A program made the translations under genes and the position numbers. Shown here piece after piece: positions 60,685-64,000 of a stretch of 64,000 nucleotides of DNA. Origin of the DNA: Hyphococcus formosus. GTDB taxonomy: Bacteria; Pseudomonadota; Alphaproteobacteria; Caulobacterales; Parvularculaceae. The notes below the pieces were generated by a model, which was not told where the DNA came from, searched no databases, and saw only the letters and a list, made by a program, of their open reading frames with translations. Within the stretch, counting starts at the first letter, position 1, and every line of letters starts with the position of its first letter. The stretch spans positions 62,001 through 126,000 of the forward strand of contig NZ_CP157210.1 in NCBI RefSeq assembly GCF_046736345.1, in the 5' to 3' direction.

Positions 60685-61914
60685 ATGACGACAAAAACTT
60701 TCGTTCTAGGTGGCTATCAGACAGATTTCAGCCGAAATTGGGCACGCGAGGGCCTGTCGTTATTTGATATGTTCAAAGAAACAGTCGAAGGCGGACTAAA
60801 TGCAACCGCCCTTGAGCCGGATCAGATCAATGCGGCGCATGTGGGTAATTTTACCTCTGAGCTTTTTTGTAATCAGGGCCATTTAGGCGGTTTCTTTACT
60901 GCTACGGATTGGCGGTTTGATGGGATGCCGGCCCAACGGCATGAGGCCGCCTGCGCGTCCGGTAGCATGGCGATGATGTCGGCGATGGCTGAAATCGAAG
61001 CGGGCCGTTATGACGTCATTGCTGTATTAGGCATAGAGATGATGCGGAACGTGCCTGGCGATCAGGCGGCGAAATTTATTGGCGGCCCCGCCATGTGGGC
61101 AGATCGTGAATGCACGGATGTTAAATATCCTTGGCCGCATATTTTTTCTGAACTGGCTGATGAATATGATCACCGATATGGCCTGAAATTCGAACATTTG
61201 GCGGGCATTTCAAAGATCAACTTTGACAATGCAAGACGCAATCCCAATGCGCAATCGCGGAACTGGACGTTCACCGACGAAAGTTTTCAGGAGAATGATG
61301 AAGCCAATCCCCTAATTTCCGGGCGTATTCGCCGTTCCGATTGCGGGCAGGTCACTGATGGTGCGGCTGTCGTATTTTTAGCGAGTGAGCGCGCTGCGCG
61401 CGAATATGCGCAAAAGCACGGGAAATCTATTGAAAATATTGCCCGTATTGATGGCTGGGGACACAGAACCTCACATATTTCGTATAAAGATAAAATTGAA
61501 GCAAGCCGAAATGGAGACTATGTCGTGCCGAATGCGCGGCGAGCGATCGAAGACGCATTTGCGCGGGCAAATATTTCAATTGATGATCTAAGCGGAATTG
61601 AAACCCATGACTGCTTTACGTCGAATGAATATATGGCGATCGATCATTTCGGTATCACTGCACCCGGTGAAAGCTGGAAAGCCATTGAAAATGGAGATAT
61701 CGCAATGGGCGGGCGCATTCCGGTCAATCCAAGTGGTGGTTTGATCGGGCTAGGCCACCCGGTCGGGGCGACTGGTGTGCGGATGATGCTTGATTGCGCA
61801 AAACAGGTTACCGGCACGGCGGGCGATTATCAGGTCGAGGGCGCAAATAAATTCGGTATTCTGAATATTGGCGGAAGTTGCACGACCGTCGCATCCTTCG
61901 TTGTTGCCGCATAA
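60685..61914 (+). CDS. Thiolase family protein (SCP-x-like)
   Basis: 409 aa. Nucleophile Cys90 in HEAACASGSMAM, HDCF motif (308-311) instead of NEAF, His358 in GLGHPVGATG and Cys399 in NIGGSCTTV. The HDCF variant is typical of SCP-2/SCP-x thiolases, which act on branched or steroid-like acyl-CoAs. It would cleave a 3-ketoacyl-CoA as the last step. GCAGGAG lies before ATG 60685. Terminator follows at once. Confidence 0.9.
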   Translation: MTTKTFVLGGYQTDFSRNWAREGLSLFDMFKETVEGGLNATALEPDQINAAHVGNFTSELFCNQGHLGGFFTATDWRFDGMPAQRHEAACASGSMAMMSAMAEIEAGRYDVIAVLGIEMMRNVPGDQAAKFIGGPAMWADRECTDVKYPWPHIFSELADEYDHRYGLKFEHLAGISKINFDNARRNPNAQSRNWTFTDESFQENDEANPLISGRIRRSDCGQVTDGAAVVFLASERAAREYAQKHGKSIENIARIDGWGHRTSHISYKDKIEASRNGDYVVPNARRAIEDAFARANISIDDLSGIETHDCFTSNEYMAIDHFGITAPGESWKAIENGDIAMGGRIPVNPSGGLIGLGHPVGATGVRMMLDCAKQVTGTAGDYQVEGANKFGILNIGGSCTTVASFVVAA

Positions 61915-61945
61915 AAAAAGAGAGCGCCAAAGCGCTCTCCTTTTT
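61914..61945. terminator. Bidirectional terminator
   Basis: GAGAGCGC / GCGCTCTC stem with a CAAA loop, flanked by an A-run on the left (61914-61919) and TTTTT on the right (61941-61945). It would end the thiolase transcript on the plus strand and the DUF1328 transcript on the minus strand. Confidence 0.88.
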
Positions 61946-61965
61946 GAGTTCTCACGGTTTAATCA

Positions 61966-62139
61966 TTAAACCGGGGGGCGACCTCGTATCGCTCTTGCAA
62001 CCAATGCAATGACGAACAATACAAGGAATACAAAGAACAAGATTTGTGCGATGCTCGCAGCGCCGGAAGCGATGCCGCCGAAACCGAAGATGGCTGCAAT
62101 AATCGCAATCACAAAGAATGTTAGTGCCCAACCAAGCAT
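61966..62139 (-). CDS. DUF1328 family small membrane protein
   Basis: 57 aa: MLGWALTFFVIAIIAAIFGF, then GGIASGAASIAQILFFVF and a short tail ARAIRGRPPV. Two hydrophobic helices joined by a Gly/Ala turn are the DUF1328 (YtjA) pattern. The role is unknown; such proteins are often stress-induced. A perfect AGGAGG lies 5 nt before ATG 62139. It is too short for a typical ORF cut-off. Confidence 0.9.
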   Translation of the reverse strand: MLGWALTFFVIAIIAAIFGFGGIASGAASIAQILFFVFLVLFVIALVARAIRGRPPV

Positions 62140-62247
62140 GGTATCCTCCTTTGGTTATCACGATCGCCGCGCCAGTTTTATCAAACGCTGCGATTGAATT
62201 CCGAACACGGTCACTCGCGGTTGGTTCCGGTAAAAATATCCGCAAAT

Positions 62248-63474
62248 TTAGGGCGTATGCTGTAAACGTTGTAATCCGCGTTTAACCGGACGAAACGTAT
62301 CCGCTTCACCGATCAACAGGCCGATTGGGCGCAAAAAGTCTGAGTGATCGCAAATCGTTTTGAAGATCACGAATACCGGGATTGAAATTACCGCGCCAGC
62401 GGGGCCCCACATCCATGTCCAGAAACTAACATTGAGGATTATGGCAAGCGGGCTGATGGTAAGCCTTACCCCAATCAGCGTGGGCGTCACGAAATTTGAT
62501 TCGATGAAATTAAACGCGATGAATATCGCCGGTACTGTTAAAATCTCGACCCAGCTGTCAAATTGAACAAGGCCGGAGATCGTCAGCAACGATGTCAATA
62601 TTATTGGCCCAAGATAGGGGATAAAATTGAGAATAGCCGCTAGGCCGCCCCAGATATATGGCGAAGGCATGCCAATTGCCCACATCGCAAGGCCGGTGGC
62701 GACGCCCAAGCCAATATTGATCATCAGCATCGTGAACATATAAGCGCCCACTTTTTGCTCGATTGCCCGTAGCATCCTTGCTGTTTGGCGCATTCCCGAC
62801 ATCGTACCGCGCAGCAAAATTAATTTGCGCCGAATATCCAAACGCGAGGCGAGAAAAAAATAGGTTAGAACGGCCGTAAAAAGGATCTGGACGATGAAGG
62901 TTCGGGCGGAGGCAAATAAAATATCGCCGATTTCCGGGCCTTGTACGGTCACTTCTTCAGTCGTTTTGTCGTTTCCCAGTTTCGCCAGATCATTGACCTG
63001 TTCGGAAACGTCCTGGACCTTGGAGACAGCATTTTCGACCCCCGCAAGTTTGTCACGGGCCTGTTCCATCACCGTGGGTAGTTTTTCGATCCACGCTGCT
63101 CCCGGTTGGATAACCAGATATAAGCCGTAGATAAATAGCGTGAATGCCAACAATACAACGATGAGGGCGCGCAGGCCGGTTGGCACAGCGCGCCGACGTA
63201 ACCATTCTGTGGCGGGGGCCAAGAGAATACTCAGAACGAAAGCTGTCGTAATCGGAATTAAGACAGGCCGCGCAAACCAAAGGCCTGTACAAACTGCGAC
63301 AACGGCAATGCATGCAGTCGCGATTGCAGTGATAATGAGGAGCCGGTCATTAAAAGAGAGGCTTTCAGGTTGCCCGAGAAAACCAAATGCGCCGGGCAGG
63401 CGAAAGGTTTTCGGCCGATCGGTACTGGTCGCGGAATAGTCCGTTTGATCTGTGCTGATCGTGCCGTCCATCAT
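62248..63474 (-). CDS. AI-2E family permease
   Basis: 408 aa with about eight helices in the usual 3+5 layout. Hallmarks: LITAFVLSILLAPATEWL-like start region (IPITTAFVLSILLAPATEWL), a periplasmic stretch with LPTVMEQARDKLAG, GLGVATGLAMWAIGMPSPYIWG and ILNFIPYLGPII. The family includes TqsA and PerM exporters; the substrate is unknown. ATG 63474 (MMDGTIST) is chosen; a TTG at 63513 is the alternative. Confidence 0.85.
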   Translation of the reverse strand: MMDGTISTDQTDYSATSTDRPKTFRLPGAFGFLGQPESLSFNDRLLIITAIATACIAVVAVCTGLWFARPVLIPITTAFVLSILLAPATEWLRRRAVPTGLRALIVVLLAFTLFIYGLYLVIQPGAAWIEKLPTVMEQARDKLAGVENAVSKVQDVSEQVNDLAKLGNDKTTEEVTVQGPEIGDILFASARTFIVQILFTAVLTYFFLASRLDIRRKLILLRGTMSGMRQTARMLRAIEQKVGAYMFTMLMINIGLGVATGLAMWAIGMPSPYIWGGLAAILNFIPYLGPIILTSLLTISGLVQFDSWVEILTVPAIFIAFNFIESNFVTPTLIGVRLTISPLAIILNVSFWTWMWGPAGAVISIPVFVIFKTICDHSDFLRPIGLLIGEADTFRPVKRGLQRLQHTP

Positions 63475-63544
63475 CGAAATATCCCAAGAACCCGTAGCCC
63501 ATTGCGCAAACAAAATCGGCTAGTGGTTGGTTCCGGTGAAGGGG

Positions 63545-64000
63545 CTAGGGCGCGTTTCCGACGGTGAGAAGGAAAAAGCCGGAATAAGCTGCGATAAGAA
63601 CGATTACGAGAAACGCAGCGAGTAGCGCTCTCTTTTTAACGTAACCAAAGTCTGTTGTGCGTGCGACATCGGAGACGGCCGCTGCGACTTCTTCGGATAT
63701 GTTATGGGCGTTGTATTTTGAAAGGGCGATCCATAGGCGATTTGGGCCGCTCTCGGTCGCGATCATGGCTTCGGCATAGGCGCGTTCAAATGCGATCCCC
63801 GCAACCAGTTCGACAAGCGCTTTCTTCGGATTCCATTGGTGCATGCGGATCAACTGTAAAGCCGGCGTTATAAAGGGAAGTGTTACCATCGCATCACGGA
63901 CGAGATAAGCGCTGATCAAACAACCGACTACAATTTTTAGTCCAGTGGATGTCAGGTGCCCATGAGCATAAAGGAGATAAACCGCCCCAATCAGCCCGGC
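63545..64000 (-). CDS. Membrane protein, 5' end beyond the window
   Basis: 152 residues visible, open to the right edge. A hydrophobic start (AGLIGAVYLLYAHGH, VVGCLISAYLV), a soluble middle (RMHQWNPKKALVELVAGIAFERAYAEAM, in parts), and a C-terminal helix LLAAFLVIVLIAAYSGFFLL before the TAG stop. I do not recognise the family. It is upstream of, and on the same strand as, the AI-2E permease. Confidence 0.65.
   Translation of the reverse strand, partial: AGLIGAVYLLYAHGHLTSTGLKIVVGCLISAYLVRDAMVTLPFITPALQLIRMHQWNPKKALVELVAGIAFERAYAEAMIATESGPNRLWIALSKYNAHNISEEVAAAVSDVARTTDFGYVKKRALLAAFLVIVLIAAYSGFFLLTVGNAP

Noticed and set aside
61952..62245. 97-codon minus-strand ORF at the DUF1328 locus
   Set aside because: Cys/Arg-rich nonsense frame; the true gene here is the DUF1328 frame with a perfect ribosome-binding site.

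Overview
The window looks like a chromosomal segment of a marine, alga-associated alphaproteobacterium. The reasons are a DUF4167 protein (an alphaproteobacterial family), three large TonB-dependent receptors, one of them resembling the Xanthomonas/Caulobacter-type class, a complete alginate-degradation locus, a compact urease operon and moderate base composition. A Caulobacterales, Hyphomonadales or Parvularculales relative is my best guess; the genus cannot be read from the sequence. No phage, plasmid, insertion sequence or CRISPR array was seen.

Region 1 (1-11.5 kb) is mostly housekeeping: a DUF4167 protein, an SDR, an M24 aminopeptidase, PrmA translationally coupled to a UvrD-type helicase, a YegP-type protein, a GNAT acetyltransferase, a secreted protein of unknown function, an M28 lipoprotein peptidase, a SIMPL lipoprotein and a tRNA with anticodon CAU. 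Region 2 (11.5-20 kb) is accessory: an orphan TonB receptor, a four-gene minus-strand set (small membrane protein, exported cysteine hydrolase, DUF1348 protein, PNPOx-like flavoprotein) divergent from a TetR regulator with three matching operator-like sites, an NfsB-type nitroreductase, and a LysR gene broken by an apparent 1-nt frameshift.

Region 3 (20.2-29.9 kb) is an essentially complete alginate pathway on the plus strand. It runs GntR/FadR regulator, PL6 lyase, PL17 oligoalginate lyase, KdgF-type cupin, hexuronate-type MFS transporter, DEH-reductase candidate, KDG kinase, KDPG aldolase. Together these would take alginate to pyruvate and glyceraldehyde-3-phosphate. A near-perfect 29-bp palindrome lies directly upstream of the PL6 gene. 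A second TonB receptor follows (30.2-32.7 kb), then a TPR-sulfotransferase translationally coupled to a BCCT transporter and a MarR regulator.

Region 4 (36.9-42.0 kb, minus strand) is a urease operon ureD-ureA-(56-aa membrane peptide)-ureB-ureC-ureE-ureF-ureG with overlapping or near-abutting genes. The 56-aa gene between ureA and ureB is easily missed.

Region 5 (42.4-61.9 kb) is the most intriguing part: a roughly 20-kb catabolic cluster for an unidentified, probably lipophilic substrate. It holds three limonene-epoxide-hydrolase-like proteins (one a predicted lipoprotein), a SnoaL/LinA-like NTF2 protein, two acyl-CoA ligases (one feruloyl-CoA-synthase-like), two SDRs, a DUF1295 steroid-5-alpha-reductase-like membrane protein, a carotenoid-oxygenase family enzyme, a TonB receptor, an MFS transporter, a DHDPR-like dehydrogenase, a nitronate-monooxygenase-like flavoprotein, two thiolases (one lacking canonical residues) and an unusual double-HxlR regulator with two HxxC-x9-CxxC motifs. 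The end of the window holds a DUF1328 small membrane protein, an AI-2E family permease and a membrane protein running off the edge.
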